From: Campylorhamphus procurvoides
Lineage: Eukaryota; Chordata; Aves; Passeriformes; Dendrocolaptidae
Reading direction: 5' to 3'
DNA length: 64,000 bases
NCBI GenBank assembly: GCA_013396655.1
Contig: WBMV01005060.1
Coordinates: 744,001 to 808,000, forward strand
Translations under genes and position numbers: made by a program
Notes under the pieces: model-generated
The model's database searches: none
Seen by the model: only the letters and a program-made list of their open reading frames with translations
What the model was told of the DNA's origin: nothing
Part shown: piece after piece, positions 1 to 14,175 of the stretch
Position numbering within the stretch: position 1 is the first letter of the stretch
How the letters are laid out: each line of letters begins with the position of its first letter

Positions 1-3000
1 ATATGGGCATGGATGTTCAGCTGGATACAGATATTGGAGTGAGGGGATTTATGTTTTAATTTGAAGAAACAGTCCATAGGGTGACCAAGGTATTTTGGGA
101 TTAATTCTAAACCCTTTGCTTGCAACACAAACAGAAGTTTCCTATGATGAATTTGACTAAAAAAGACTTAGTCTGGCAAAGAATGGAGTAGCTGTGATGG
201 GTGGCCAGAAGATATAGTAGACACAAAAGTCAGTAGCTCTGAAAGTCAGGTTGCTCTAACTTAACCCCCCACATCTGAGCAGCTGAAAAGCCCTCCGGCC
301 TTGAGAGATCATATTGACTATAATGGGAGCTTGGGTAACTCAGTCATGTATAGACACCTACACGGAGACCTCTAAACATGGGTGTCATAATCTGAAGCTG
401 AAATCAGCCACACATAATTCAAATGTGCCTTGACTATTCATATTTAAGTAATGCATATTATAATGCTTTTATGATTTTATTATCTTCCAGCCAGGCTTGA
501 ATAGCTGACCCCATTTAGCTTTCCAGTTAATAGCTGTTTGATGATTTGCCAAAACCAAAATCATACAGATTGTTCTTTGCTAAATTGATTGATTCAGGAC
601 TTATTTTCAAGATCATGTCCGCCCCATTTGCAGATGTTCTGTTCTTCTTAATAAGGACAGGAAAACTGACAAGACTTGTTAGGAAATTCATATCACTTCT
701 CTTCTGTTGTTCCAGTCTGCAGCTTGTCTGAAAATTTGCTGCCTCTATCCATTTTTTTCAGCTAGAACCAATAAATCCTACACTTCATCCAATTTTTATT
801 TTCAGATAGGATTTTCAAAGAGACCTAAAGGATTAGACTTCTCAGCACTTATTAGAAATCACTGGGAATTGGGCTTTTAACTCTTTGAAACTTCTTATCT
901 TGCCCCTGTAAGCTTTCCCTTTCTGCAGCCCTGACTCAATACAGACAGCAGGTAATCACTGACATGAAGCAAGGTTTAAAGGACTGGTTTTAAATCAAGG
1001 AACTACTTCCCTGATCACAACCAAAGCTGATGCTTGTACCATTGCAACCTTGCTATCAAGTCTTATGATTCCTTAGTACATAACCTCAAATGCCAAGGTA
1101 ACACTGGGATGCTGCTACTTGTTCTTTCAAGCTGCTTCTAAAAATAAATGAAATGGGCCAGCAGCAGTTCTCTGACCCTGGTATTGATTAGCACAGCATG
1201 GCTTACATCCATTTGGCTGACTTCTCTCACTCTACTCTGCCTCCTTTCCCTCCAAAACAGAACAGCTGGGTCCTACCTGCCTCTTTGCAGTGGTCTTTGG
1301 CCCATAAATAGCCACAGTCCTTGCCTGGCTATTGTCTGGAAAAGTGGTTATTTAACACTCCAAACTCTGCCATGGTCTTGCCATGCCAGCAATTTAGCGG
1401 TGTGGATGATCACTGCCTGTGCTCAGGCCCAAATTCTGTCCAGGATTAGTTTTTTAACAAACATATATCCATCATCCCAGAGGATGATGCAGTTTGGGGA
1501 CAGTTGGAGGGATATTTTTTTGTCTGGAACTGTAAGAAGGAGTTCTTACTTCTTGATGGGTGCCTTTCACTGAAGGTTTTTTTTTTCCCCAAACCAATTA
1601 TATTCTTCCCTGGGGAAGTAGCTTTCTCTGTCCTTTCCTAGCCTGAAGATGTAATGAAATTCTCTGAAAATGGAGAAATCACTCAAAAATTACTCTACTC
1701 ATCTCTTCAGTGTGGCGGGCTCTCCCTGCTGAGGGCTGGCAGTGTGAGTTCCATAAGACAGCCTTAACAAACCCCTTAACAAAAATATTTTGAGAGGTGT
1801 CTATTTCATTCACCATCACAGTAAGTGTCAAAGTTACACTGCAAATACCCACAGTTTCAACTACACGGAAGTTTAACTAAAACTTTGAGACAGGTACCAA
1901 GTCCAGATGAGAGTTCAGACTGTTGCTTTTTCTAAACTCCCAATTACTGATGTGTATTTCCAGTCTTTAGAATTCCATTCCTATCAGGTGCTTACCTTCC
2001 TGGTCCTTGTTTGGACAACTCTGTTGCCTAAACCAAAATCCCTTAGCCAAATAATTTATATGATTTCTGGCACAGGTGGTTCTAACAGTGACCAAATTCT
2101 TTGGATCTGGACCTTGACGTTTTTGCTGCCTTTTCTTGCCTAATTCAGATACCATTTCCACTTTTCCTATGCTGTTCTCATTCTCAGTCCCTTCATATTT
2201 CTATGATTTCAGTTCTCTCATTTTGAAACCATCAATCATTCCTAAAACAACATGCTGCTTTATCTCATGCTCTTCCTTTCACCTCTTTTTTTTCAACTTT
2301 TTGGGGGTTCCTTGTCTTAGGTCTGTTATCTGTCTCTTCTGCCATACATTAAAAAAGTCACCTGTTACCTCATTATATTCTGATTTTATCCCTCACTCAC
2401 TTCTAGATACCCAAATCATGCATTTTATATGTGAGCTCTTCCTTATGCAAACCACCCTCTTAGTGTGATGTTGTCAGGGCTCTGAGTTCTCTCCCCTCCC
2501 ACGAAGCAAGGCAGCTCAAGGCCAGCTCACTGCTTGCAGTTATGATGGAAAAAGCAGCTGGAATGGGGAATCCCCACTCCATTTCCTGGGAGCTGCTGTT
2601 AAGGGAAGACCCTGTCCCCCCGTCTGAACTGCACTGCAGCCCTGCTGCCACCACGGCATTGCCTGGGCATGCACCCTGTGGAGCCAGATCCTGACCCAGA
2701 CCCTCAGGTTTAGCATCCCTCCTGCTCTCAGGCCTTTCTCCCCACCACGGCCTTGCTGTGGCTAAACCCAGGTGAGGTGAGCACTGCTCAGGTGAGTGGC
2801 ACTGGGTGTGTCCTGTCGCTGTGGCTGCTGCCCGTGCCAGCCGTGGCACCATCCTCAACCACTGGCTCCCTTTCCTTCAGGGAACACACTGCCTTTGCTG
2901 TGCCCTGGCACGTTCTCTCCAAGCCATTTCTCATTCAGGCTTTTACTTGTGCTGAAATAGCACTTGGCTGTTATCGTCTGAGAGACAAATGCATTTGAAA

Positions 3001-3740
3001 AGCTCTTGCTTCTTTCATTACTGTTCTTGATTTAACTGCTTTATTTCGGTAGTGTGTATCAATTTCACCTTTTATATATAAGCAGGTTTGGGTTTTGTAA
3101 TCATACAATCAATTTTTTTCTCTTTTTGCCACCTTTCAGGAAATATGGAGATTATAATCCCTTTCCTTTATTAATAGGCATCTCCCAGGAGTCTAGCAAT
3201 TTCCTTTTTAGCACTTTGTAATGCTTTCTTTCTTTCTTTCACATGCCTTTCCTAACGAGGCTTTCCTCTTCAGAGTTACAGTTTCTATTCTTAAATTGAA
3301 AGTATGCCTTTCCAGTTTTTCTACAGTATCTTTATTACTTCTTCCTTGTTTAGTTCTGTTGACTCTATTCCATGGAGATAAATAACTGAACATAAACACA
3401 AACTAGGAAAACTATTTACTGCTACTTAAAAGTTACTTTTATACACCTGCACTCTTATAATTCAAATGTGAAGATGTATTATGAGATCTGGACTTGGTTC
3501 AGCCATTTATTACTGTAGGAAATGCTTTTTTGTCTCCTGGTTTTTACATTTTTCCATATTTTCACCATTTCAGTTCTATTTCAACAATTTCTATTCCCTT
3601 TAACACCCTTTCAAAAAAAGATTATGTTCATCAACTTTGTTGCAAAAGCTATTCCATTGTCACACCTTTTTGTTGTTCTTATGAAATTTTTAATTTAAAA
3701 AAAAAGAAAAAGAAATAAAAAGAGGAAGAAAACATTAGAT
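1..3740. other. AT-rich non-coding DNA
   Basis: I see no supportable gene or RNA here. Open frames are short and unrecognisable on both strands. The stretch from about 2130 to 2430 is pyrimidine-rich on the plus strand. The only compositional change is the GC-richer block at 2460-2960, listed separately. An A-rich run just before 3740 abuts the CR1 copy that follows. Confidence 0.6.
2460..2960. other. GC-richer block of unknown origin
   Basis: About 500 bases are clearly richer in G+C than the flanks and contain scattered CpGs. Both strands have open frames (132 codons on minus, 81 on plus), but neither peptide resembles a family I know, and low stop-codon density is expected from the composition alone. 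I do not recognise a CR1, LTR or SINE signature. It could be a decayed repeat, an exon or a regulatory block. Confidence 0.35.
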
Positions 3741-4354
3741 CACAGATTCATAGAATCTCACAATGGTTTGGGTTGGAAGGGACTTTAAAGATCATCCCGT
3801 TTCAATCCCCCTGCCTGGGCAGGGACACCTTCCACTAGATCAGGTTGCTCAAAGCCCCATCCAACCTGGTCTTGAACACTTCCAGGGATGGGGCAGCCAC
3901 AGCATCTCTGGGTAACTGTTCCAGAATCTCATCACCCTCACAGTCAAGAATTTCTTCCTAATATTTAATCCAAACCTGCTCTCCTTCACTTAAGGCCATT
4001 CCTCCTTGTTCTGTCTCTACATGCCCCCGTAAAACGTCCCTTTCCAGCTTTCTTGTAAGTCCCCCTTTAAGGTACTGGAAGGTGCTATAAGGGCTTCCCA
4101 GTTCCTTCTCTTCTCCAGACTGGACAGCCCCACCTTTCTCAGCCTTTTCTCAAAGGGGAGGTGCTCCAGCCCTCTGATCATCTTGGTGGCCTCCTCTGAC
4201 TCACTCCAGCAGGTCCATGTGTTTCAGTGCTGGGCCCCCAGAGCTGGATGCAGCACCCCAGGAGGGTCTCACCAGAGCAGAGCAGAGAGACAGAATCTCC
4301 TTCCTCAACCTGCTGGTCACTTTGCTTTTGATGCAGCCCAGGATGCTGTTGGCA
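3741..4354 (-). mobile_element. CR1 LINE, 5'-truncated, reverse orientation
   Basis: The plus strand starts with the reverse complement of a CR1 3' terminus (cacagattcatagaatc, then a GGTTTGGGTTGGAAGGGAC-type block). It continues through the usual CR1 3' region (AAAGATCAT, CCAACCTGG, TTCCAGGGATGG, GGCCATTCCTCCTTGT) and breaks off inside the C-terminal ORF2 region near GATGCTGTTGGC. The element therefore reads on the minus strand, with its 3' end at 3741. The flanks attagat (3734-3740) and attaaat (4355-4361) agree at 6 of 7 positions and may be a decayed target-site duplication. No intact ORF2 remains. Confidence 0.9.
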
Positions 4355-7245
4355 ATTAAATGTGAGCATCTGGTTATTTACTCTACCTGAAAGCTTCAGT
4401 GGTTCTCTTTCATGTCCAGGAACAAATTATTCTCCTTCATAAGTTTATTATGGAGAATGCAGACTACTTATGCAAAAATGAGACTAAATTAGAAAGTACA
4501 TGTCATTTTAGTTTTTTTTAAAAACAAGTTCTTTGTTTCACAACACAAAGGTTGCATAAAAAAATATTCTGTTAATTGGGTTCCTGGAATACATCATTAT
4601 TAAGAACATTTACTGTCAGTGATTCAATCTTTTTATGAAAGAATTTATACTGTTATGATCTGCATTTGTGCAAAACCCTTTGAGTCATTCAGCTGATGGC
4701 TACTTTCCAAACTACTGAAATTACTCACCACAAATCTACTGCAGTGACAGAAATGTAAGTTTTGAATAATGGATTTAAAGAAGCCTATATTACATTTTGG
4801 CTTATAAGATGTATTACCATAAAAGAGACATTAAATATATGTGTGCAGTACAGCAAGCTCCCAGAACTCATCAATAGGGTGACAAATGACATGAGAAATT
4901 TAAGGTTTTCTTGAGTTTCAGAAGTCAGTTGGGTTCCAGTTTAGAAAATGTTAGTCTTATGATCACAGAAATCTAGTCATTAACCCCAGAATTATTATTA
5001 CGATCAAAGGCCATGTTATTTGAAAGCCTCCATCTACTTTCAGAGCAACAAAGACACCTGGTGACCAATTAGAGGTTTTCTTGATGAGCAAAAGTTATAG
5101 GGGATGCAGTACCTTTTCAGGTTCTACCCTTCTTCTTCCTCCTAATTCTGCTATTTCAACCTTCTACCACATTCTACATATTAAATACAGGCCAAAGGAA
5201 GGCAGAGGGGAACAACCCTTAACCCCACCCAAGCACTTCCTCACCTCTCTCCTCTCCAAACAGAAATTATATATTGTTATCTGAATACAACAGGGGGAGA
5301 AGGAACTGGGAGAAATTCTGATAGACCAGCAGCAACATATTGAGGGAGGTATAAGCAGGAGCAGCTCTGGGTTATTGTTAATATTCTTCCTGCCTTTGGT
5401 GGTGTTCAGAATTCAGCAGTAGCAGGCAACACTCCTAAATTTACTTAATTCTGTCAATAATTCACAGCAAAGTACAGAGCAATGTCCATCATGAGAATGA
5501 GTGACCTTATCACATGACAAATCAGCCTCTCCACCTTTTGAGGATGGGAGAATTGTACTGACCCTGGGGCAGATGGAGGATGGGGAGAGGCACAGAAACT
5601 AGAAGACAGAAGTAATTTTTCCCCAGGGTGAAGAAAAATATGAAACCTGGGGGTAAAATATTCAAGTTTTCAATAAGTCTTAAATAAATATCCATGGATC
5701 TCACTTGCAGGTCATAGGGTGACACTCATGAAGAGAACTATGGCTCGTGCTGCCACCTTCACAGGGTTTGGTTTCATTGGCATAATGGGAGATGCACATT
5801 TCTGACAACACAAGTGGGGAAATATATTCTGAATCAGAACAGTACTGCCAATCTCACAGTATAATTAACATTATGTCCTTTTTGTAGTGTGCTTTTCGTA
5901 TTTGGGCAGTAAGATAACTAGAAACTTATTACATAGCTAGACTCCCCATTCTAGAATGAGGTTAAATAGCCTAAATGTAGTGGGGAGAGGAGGTCCTTCT
6001 GCTTATACTGAGGGGTTTTTTTAAGAATTTGGTAAAACTTTCATTTAAACAGTCTTTTTCCATCCATACATTCCACTAACAATAAGAAAATGTGGAATAC
6101 AATTGGTCTTAGTAAAATGTTGTGATAAAATGAGCAAAAAGTCACACAAATATTGTAAAAAATAAACTATAGGGATTCAGCCATTTCTATCATTTCAAGA
6201 CATGAAGTTTCTCACTATGCACTGAAAAACCTGTCTACCCTGCAGAAATAAGACAAATATAAACTCATTACTCTTCTCTGGCCTTTGGAGGACTTACATA
6301 TTTGAGAAGTTTTTTAATATAGGCTTACAAGCACTGCCATAAATTATTCAGAGTTTGATTTTATATTGGATTTGTTCCACAATGCAGTGATCAATCTGGG
6401 CTCCTCTCAAAAATGAGAATGGCCCTTTCTGTGAAATACAGAAGTTAATAAATCCTGGTTTAATTGTCTATAGTCTGTCCCTGTGGATCAGACACTGGGT
6501 CAGACATTTGGTTTATTAGTGCAGACTCTAATCACTGTTTTGCCGCATATTCCAGAACTGGTTTCGCCATTCATTTTTAGCTTTTTATTTAATGAGATAC
6601 AGAAGACCTTTCATTTCTCCCAATGACTCTGTAACTCCACTGGCTTGCAGGTTTGGCCCACGATTTCATCATTAGCAGATAATTACCACTAACCCTTACT
6701 TTCTGCCCCATTGCTCTTCTGCTCTCCCTGTAGTCATAGAAAGGCATTTCATTTGACACCTACTTCACTTCCACAACTGTTTTAATATTAAATACCTTGC
6801 TAATTTTTAGTGGCTTAAGAATAGTCTATTTTGCTCAGGAGATAGCTTGCCAATAGAGCAGAATGGTCAAGGGAAATAAATTACTATGCCTTCCAGCTAA
6901 GAATAGATGGCATCTCATGTATCTGAAGGAAATGTGTCAGTAATACCATTATTGCTAGAATAAGAAAAACTCTTTTTCAGGAAGCAACACATAAGCAAAA
7001 ATATTCCTTATCTATTTTAATGAGATGTAGCAATATGTGTCGATGTTTCTCCTCTTAAGTACTTGTAGATTTTTCTATTTGTTTTCCAATATTGTTATAA
7101 TAATATTTTTACTATGTTCTTCTCAATCTCTCTATTTTCCCTCTACCCTCACTGTCCTCTTTGTATTATTGCTGTTCTGAGCTTGCCCTCTCTCATCATT
7201 TTCTCACCAGTCCTTCCAAAACTTGCTTAACTTGCTTAACTAACA
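4355..7245. other. AT-rich non-coding DNA
   Basis: I see no gene, RNA or repeat signature that I can support in this interval. Open frames are at most 67 codons and are not recognisable. Confidence 0.6.
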
Positions 7246-7310
7246 GAATAGAATAGAATAGAATAGAATAGAATAGAATAGAATAGAATAGAACAGAATA
7301 GAATAGAACA
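7246..7310 (+). repeat. (GAATA)13 pentanucleotide microsatellite
   Basis: Thirteen consecutive 5-bp units are present. Eleven are GAATA and two (7291-7295 and 7306-7310) are GAACA variants. The nine uninterrupted units at the left end make length polymorphism likely. A 10-bp direct duplication (acttgcttaa type) lies just upstream at about 7220-7240. Confidence 0.98.
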
Positions 7311-10300
7311 ACAAAAACCATCTAGTCTATCTGCCTAGATGCAACTGTAACATGCAATTTAGCAAAAAGTTGCCAGTTAACCTTTTAGTATCCCTAAATA
7401 TGGACATTACTCTAAATTGCAGTCAATATACACATAAAAAACTGAAAGTAAAAACATTTTTTTCTTTACTGTAAATTAAGCTTTTAACAGAAATAGAGCA
7501 TCCTATGACAGCAATATTCTTTCCAGCTTCAGGAGCAAATGCAGCCCATCTGAATGAGGAAGCTCCATGTCTGCACATGGGTATCACATGAAAGTGGCTG
7601 GATTTAGCAGAAGGTATAGACTATTTCATCCCTTCAAGTAATCTGTACCTGGTAAGAGTGCCAAAATCCTATACAGAAAAACAAATGTCATATAATAGAA
7701 GCAACAGAAAGACAGCATCAGGAAAGCAAGGACAAATCTTCTTAAAAATAATAAAGGATTATGATGAAAGTTCATTTGGGTACTTGTAGTTTAGGTATTA
7801 CTATGCTCCTACTAACATAATCCTCATGCACATTTATTTTGTAAATAAATGGAATTTACCATGTAGCAGTTATTGATTTTGAACCTCTGTAAGCTAATGG
7901 AATTTTGCAGAGCTCTGTTCACTGAAGTGGACAGCAACTAATTTAAACAGAATATAAATATATTCCAGAGATTTCTATGGCAGCTGGGTAAAACCAAATG
8001 AAACTCTAAACCAGTCCAGTTTTACTGGCGGGATGGGGCTCATTTTATCCTGTTTATCCACTTATCCATGTGTAATTTAGACTAGTGGTATATGATCTCC
8101 CTGTGGTCCAACAGCACTTCAGAGAAGTACTCATCAAGACAAGCAGCAACAAAACTGTGTTCACGAGCTGCCTTCCATCCAGCACTCACACAGAATTGTT
8201 TTGCACAAATCATTTCAATGACCTGTGCAACTTTAGGGCATATAGAGCTATAAATCTTATCCTTTTCCTCAAAGTCTCTAAGTATTCCAGGCTGCCTGGA
8301 ATAGGTATGGGATTCCCAAGATTTTCACATGAGTTTCGGTCACTAACTGGATTAATTTTGCAGTTGTTTGCTTTCAGGTTGGGTTTTTAGGTGGAAAATT
8401 ACTGACAAAACCCTCCAGTCACTCCCATTTTAATACAGATACAACCTTCACCTGCCTTATCCTCAAGTCTTTTTTGCCTTGAACTATAAAAAAAATATTG
8501 ACCATATTGGGGATATGTCTGTGATATAGTTTTAATTGATTTTTATACAACCATTCAAACATACTTAAAAGTCCTCACCTGTTTTTAAAGTATAAATATA
8601 CAGGTGTGGGCCAAACCTCTGCTGTCTTACTCCAAAATAAGTCAGACCCTCTCAGAAAAAGGCTGCTGTACTTCTTGTCTGATGCTCTGGCCTTTTGCTC
8701 CTGTTCTGCTATGTAAGATAAGCAGTCTTTTCATTAAAGTTCCTATTTTCCAGCAAGCTTCCTTATGCTCCTGAGCCAACAGACTCCTGTCTTCTCCTTG
8801 GATATAGTCCAAAGCATTAACAGTGATTGCTGAAGTTTGCTTAATACCTCAGCAAATAAACAAGTTTTATGTTCTCCCTCCTGTGGCTGTCAGCCATGCT
8901 TTGTGTTCCCAGACACCGATGTACCAGCACGAGGATTTGGCTGCTGCTTTGGAAGAAATGAAACTGTGAATATCTCTTGAGAAGAACAGTTCATCAGGGT
9001 GTCCCTACTCGTGTGACAGTCCTAGCACTGTTTTCACTCTGGTGTTTCACTGTGAACTCTCTATTTCCTGAGCAAAAGAGACTATATTAATTCTAATAAA
9101 TCATTGTTATTGTCTTCTGGTCTCTTACTAAGCCATATAAATTAACTTGTACACACAATTTTTTCATATTAGCAGTAGTGGGTAAGAAAGACAAACTGTT
9201 TTAGATTCCAAAGGAGAATGACAGGATGATTTGTTCTCATTGATTAAATTAAAAACTGAATCTTGAAGATCTTTTATAATTAACTATGTGATTTATACAG
9301 AGTGATCTATCAGGTTCTTTATTTTTACTGCATTCATTTTTTCCACTTGCATACACTTCAAATCCAACACAGCATGTGTGCATTTTAACTGATCAGACGT
9401 GCCTAATGGCTCTTTGTAGTTTAGTTTTAATTTTTCATTTTAAATTGTGTGGTTTTTCCCAGTTGCTATGTGATGATTTAAAATCAATTCATTAAAATGT
9501 ACATTTTCTCATGCAACTGCTGCTTTTATATTTGACTGGACATATTTGAAGGGTTTTTTCTGCTCAATAGTTCTGTTGCTTCCCCAGCAAGGAAGCTTGA
9601 AATGGTTTCCAGTTTGGAATTACAGACATATCACGTATGTCAATGTTGATCTTTTCAACTCATTGCTAATAAAGCCTAAAAAGAAAAAACATGTAAAGAT
9701 AAGAGATGGAAAAACCTACATCTGTGGCAAAATAAACCTTTTCTATCTGCCCAGCCAGATCTGCATCTTCATTACTACTGCATCACTGAGAACAGACATT
9801 AAATCATAAATTGGCTCTAGTAAGATGCTCAGCACTTTCTGTCCAAATGCAATTTCCCAGTAATTTCAGAAAGGGTGGAAACTCTGAGAGTACTATGATC
9901 TAATTGGATGAGGAGAAAGAGAAGAATAAGAAGAGCCAGTAGTCTTACTATTTTTAATATTATCACTGAAGACATATTTTTCCTTAGAATCCCCAATAAG
10001 GATGGACATTTAACTCTCCCATGTTCCTAAGAGAAACAGTGCAATCTTACACTTCTCCTAATCCATTTTACAGGTAATAAAGTAAGACTGACAAATCCCC
10101 TATTACAGAGATTATAAGCAGTCAGCCTGCTACATATTTACTATGGAATAGCAACAAAGACACTTGCTGAGATCATTCAACATCTGCCAACTAGTTAAAA
10201 CCAAATCACAGGAGACTTTCTGGGTATTTTAGCCTCTCAAGTAGGAATCTAAAATCTATGCAAAGCAGTCTGTCTGACATTGCCTTTGTATTAGGTCTCA

Positions 10301-13300
10301 CACCTCAACAGACTGCATTTTGCACCTTTTTCTATTCTTAAAGAAAAAAAAATCCAAACATAAAGCTGTATTAAAATCCATCTAAAAATCTCCTTCCCTA
10401 AGCAAACGAGAATGGACGGTTTGAACTGCTAAGTCTGGCTTTCTACATCTTACCAGTGCCTCTCACTCCAAGATGAAAGGAAACACATGAATTCCTGTAG
10501 GAAGTGGAAGGCAGAGGAAACCACATTACACTTGCAATTTTATCCAAATCAGATTAACTGATAAGTGCACACTGTCTGAACAAAGATATTCAGCAGAAGG
10601 AAAACATAGCCTGTAGCTGACATTTATAACACCACTTTCAGATGGTCAGAAACACCATGTTCAGTCCTCACCCAGTAAGGTGTTTCTGGCTACATCTGTC
10701 ATCTCTTACAAATCACTGATTCAGACTGCCACATATTAAATTCTTTCAGTATATGTGCCTGAGTCAGTCAACCTGATTAACTCCTCCAGCCAGGCTCTGT
10801 ACATCTATTTGTCTCCTCCTTATGTATCTCCTGAGCTGCTTACACTTGGAAAACTGACATCTGTTTTCCATGGATGGTAAAGCATTATTAATATTGCAGC
10901 TAAGCATGAGTGTAGATTGGAAGGAGTAGTAAAATCTTTCCTAGAAGCTAAAAAAGCCTTATTTACTGGGGGAAACAAAATGCATATACTATTTTCATAC
11001 AATTAAATGCAAGGTCTTTAATATAAAACAAATATACTTATTTAGTCTTGGACATCACATTGATATTGTGGACATCTAATTAGGATGTCCACGCTACCAG
11101 CTCATCAAAAAACTGCATGTATCTGCAGAAGGTGAAATTTGTTCTGTAAGGTCATCTCATATAACTCATTATTGAGTTACGCCTTTTATCATCAAAAGCT
11201 TCGGAAAAAGAAAAAGAAACTAACCCAACCAAAAACCTCAGACATTTACTAAACCAGCCTGTAAAATAACTAGATACAGAGTTTTCATCTGAAGTATAAA
11301 AATCTCATTCAGCTTTTTGCTTGCTGTCCTAGAGAACAGCCAGTGGGGCTCAATGTCTCATTTAATCTTCTCTTTCTTCATCCTGTTCTGCAGGTAGGTT
11401 CCTCCTCATTATATAAACTCAACAATGCTCTGAAAAATTGTACTTGACAGCTCGTTCCAATCTGTGCCTCTAGGACTGCGTAAGGCAGCAGTTCTCAAAC
11501 TTTTGGAAATGTAGCCCTTCTTTGGTTGCCTGTCTTGGGCATGATATCTCCCCTTTCTGACAGCTGCTAGGTTTAACCTAATGTGCAGCATGAGCCAGGA
11601 GTGCCAGACTTCATAATTGTTAGCATAGTCTGGGATCCTCCAGGACTGAAAGGTGGGAAGAGACTTTCATTAATGGCTAGAAGTTTTTCCATTTCGCATG
11701 GAATTGTTAACTATCAGCAATTAAAAAGAGGTACTGCTACTACTGTGACAAATGGAAATCTCTGCCTCTAGTAAAGATAGCTGCTTGTAATTCTCTTTCC
11801 TGGAAAAAAAGAACTGTTACTCTCTTATCTGAATAGCACTCCTAGGCTGTACTCCTAGAATCTCATCCTAGTGCTGCATGGCAGAAGTACTGCCTGCATG
11901 AAAAGCACGGATTTCTTCCTCAATTGAAGTTTAAAAAAAAATAAACAGAAAATCTACCTTTTCTTAAATACTAGATCTTGTGTGTTGTTTCACTGAAGAT
12001 TAATTCACCAAAGATATAATTTCAAGGCAATCTCAACTTCACAAGGCCTACTCTAGTTCAGTAATTTAAGGATTTTGCAAACAGTCCTGATGGAGAAGAC
12101 ACAAGGTGGTTGGTGTTCTCTGCTATGCTGCACCTTAGCAGTGAGGTCTATCAAAGAAAATGTGAGGAAGCATCTTTAAAAATCAAACAATTTAATTTCA
12201 GGATGACAGAAATTTGTCACAATTCAGTCATCGATAATTTGTGTTGTTTTGGCCATGCTACCTTTTCCCATGCTTCTGCTAAAGGAATTTTATATCTCAA
12301 AGATATAATCTCAAAGAGTATTCTAATAATGCCCAATCTTTACATCTTGCTTTGCAACTCCAGTAATCTTGTGTTCAATATAAAGTGATATAACTTTGAA
12401 TGTGTGAAGTTACTCAGCTTTTTAACTACCGAAGCAGAAACATCTCCTGTAGAAATAAATGGCAACCCTGTCAAGAATGTGAGCTTTGCATCGCAGGGAG
12501 ATGCATTGCCAGGGTAGTTTTATTCTGGAAATAGGTAATCACACATTGTAAGAATTCGGATTTAATTCACTAGTGTTAACTGGAACCACTAGATATGGAA
12601 AGTTTTCAAATGTCCATAATTATATACATAGATCCATACATATATGCTCCACATTTTAGGTTTTCTATATTTCAGATTTTTTAAATGTTCTCATTTTCTC
12701 TCTTTTCCTATACCAAGTTGCCTTACGGGGTGTTTCCAGCCTTCATTTGTGTCACCCTGTGTCACAGTAAAAATTCAGTAAAACTGCCCCATGATTCTGA
12801 GGGGAAATCTCCCAACTCTTCAATCATGTCATTCCTAGCAAGACAATTCCCTCCCTGTTTCAGGAACTCTCAGATCCACTCAACACACGGTGCCTTCACA
12901 AGTCTGTATTGCACAAAGTACTCTGAGATGTGTGATAGCTTCTAAAACATAAAAACTTCTAAAAGGCATGCAAGCATTCCTAAATATTAGCAATTCTAAG
13001 GTTACTGGTCAAATCTAATAACAGAAATATTTTTAAATTAATTAAAGAATAGGTGTTACTTGCTGAAATAAAAAAATCTTTCTCAGGAAAGAGCAGGCGA
13101 GTTGTCTGACCAAGAGTAGCAGAGGTAGGTCAGCATTTGGATGAGAGCAGGTCATCACCAAGAGCTTCCTCTGTGCCACCAGCCATGCCACAGCACTCTC
13201 TGTAGCTTCAGCCATGCACTGACAGGTATCAGCTAGCAGCCTTCTCTAGGGAGCACCGAATACATTCTCCCTTTGCTGCTTTGCCTGGCTAAACATTTTC

Positions 13301-13909
13301 TGGCTCTCTTTCAATGTTTCCTGTCTCTTGGCAAAGCAGCTGTGACACTTGTGCACCATGAGCTCAGCCCAGCTGGAGCTGCCCATACATTCAGATTCCG
13401 GCTCTATAAGGACACGTCTTTCTTGAGGACAAAGTGCTAGAACAGCACACTATACTGAAGCACCACAGCACAGATATCTCTTAATCACTTTGAAAGGACA
13501 GAAATATCTCAGTGGCTTCATTACCTCAACAGCTAGAAAATAAAAATTTCAATAGCTAGATAAAACATGTGCAAGAACATGGAATAAAAGGAACCCCTGA
13601 TGCTTCAAAAATAGCTGTTCTTGTCTTACTTTTCCACAGATACCTGCAGTATCTTTTGTCATGAGAAAGTCATACTATTATTTTTCACAGTGAAAGCCAG
13701 CAATTTATCTCCTTATTGACATTTTCAGTTACACAAATTTCTACATCATAAAATGGAAGCAAAATACGGTGAAATTATTTTATATCTCCAGTTTTATTAT
13801 GCAAGCCACAATTGCTCCTGCTGTCAACACGAAAAGTTTAGTGCTACTGAAAAGCATTTAATCTGTTCTTACAAAACACAACATGAGCTGCACGTCAATC
13901 AGACCACAC

Positions 13910-14175
13910 CTCCTAATGACTCACATCCCATTTGTCTTTATAGCCCTGATATTTTCAAGGAAAATCTCTTTAAAAATGCACTTGATTCTTTTCTAGGTAT
14001 GCTTTTGTTGTTACATACAAGATTCTGTCTCAAACATGCTAGTGGCAGGTGGGATCCTTTCATGTTTCTATGGTTGTGGCTATTTTTTTTTACTATGACT
14101 GTATTGTCTACTAGTTATTTTTCCTGTCATTTGTATGAAACTTCAAGCCAGCAGCAGGGGGTGAGTCATTAGGAG
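13910..14175. repeat. 15-bp exact inverted repeat with 236-bp spacer
   Basis: CTCCTAATGACTCAC at 13910-13924 is matched exactly by its reverse complement at 14161-14175. Each arm contains TGACTCA, the core of an AP-1/TRE site. Flanking bases (gaccacac left, ttgtttct right) show no target-site duplication, so a DNA-transposon (MITE) reading is not supported beyond the arms themselves. It could also be a chance or regulatory pair. Confidence 0.8.

Noticed and set aside
2460..2858. 132-codon minus-strand frame in the GC-richer block
   Set aside because: Low-complexity, unrecognised peptide whose openness follows from base composition.
8910..8968. Short frame MYQHEDLAAALEEMKL ending in a stop after a possible acceptor
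   Set aside because: Attractive peptide, but only 16 codons and no partner exon with a matching phase.
13753..14172. 139-codon plus-strand frame
   Set aside because: No recognisable domain, no Kozak-like or splice context, and it overlaps an inverted repeat. It is probably a chance opening.
13910..14175. Calling the 15-bp inverted repeat a MITE
   Set aside because: No target-site duplication flanks the arms and the inner sequence shows no further terminal symmetry. Reported as an inverted repeat only.
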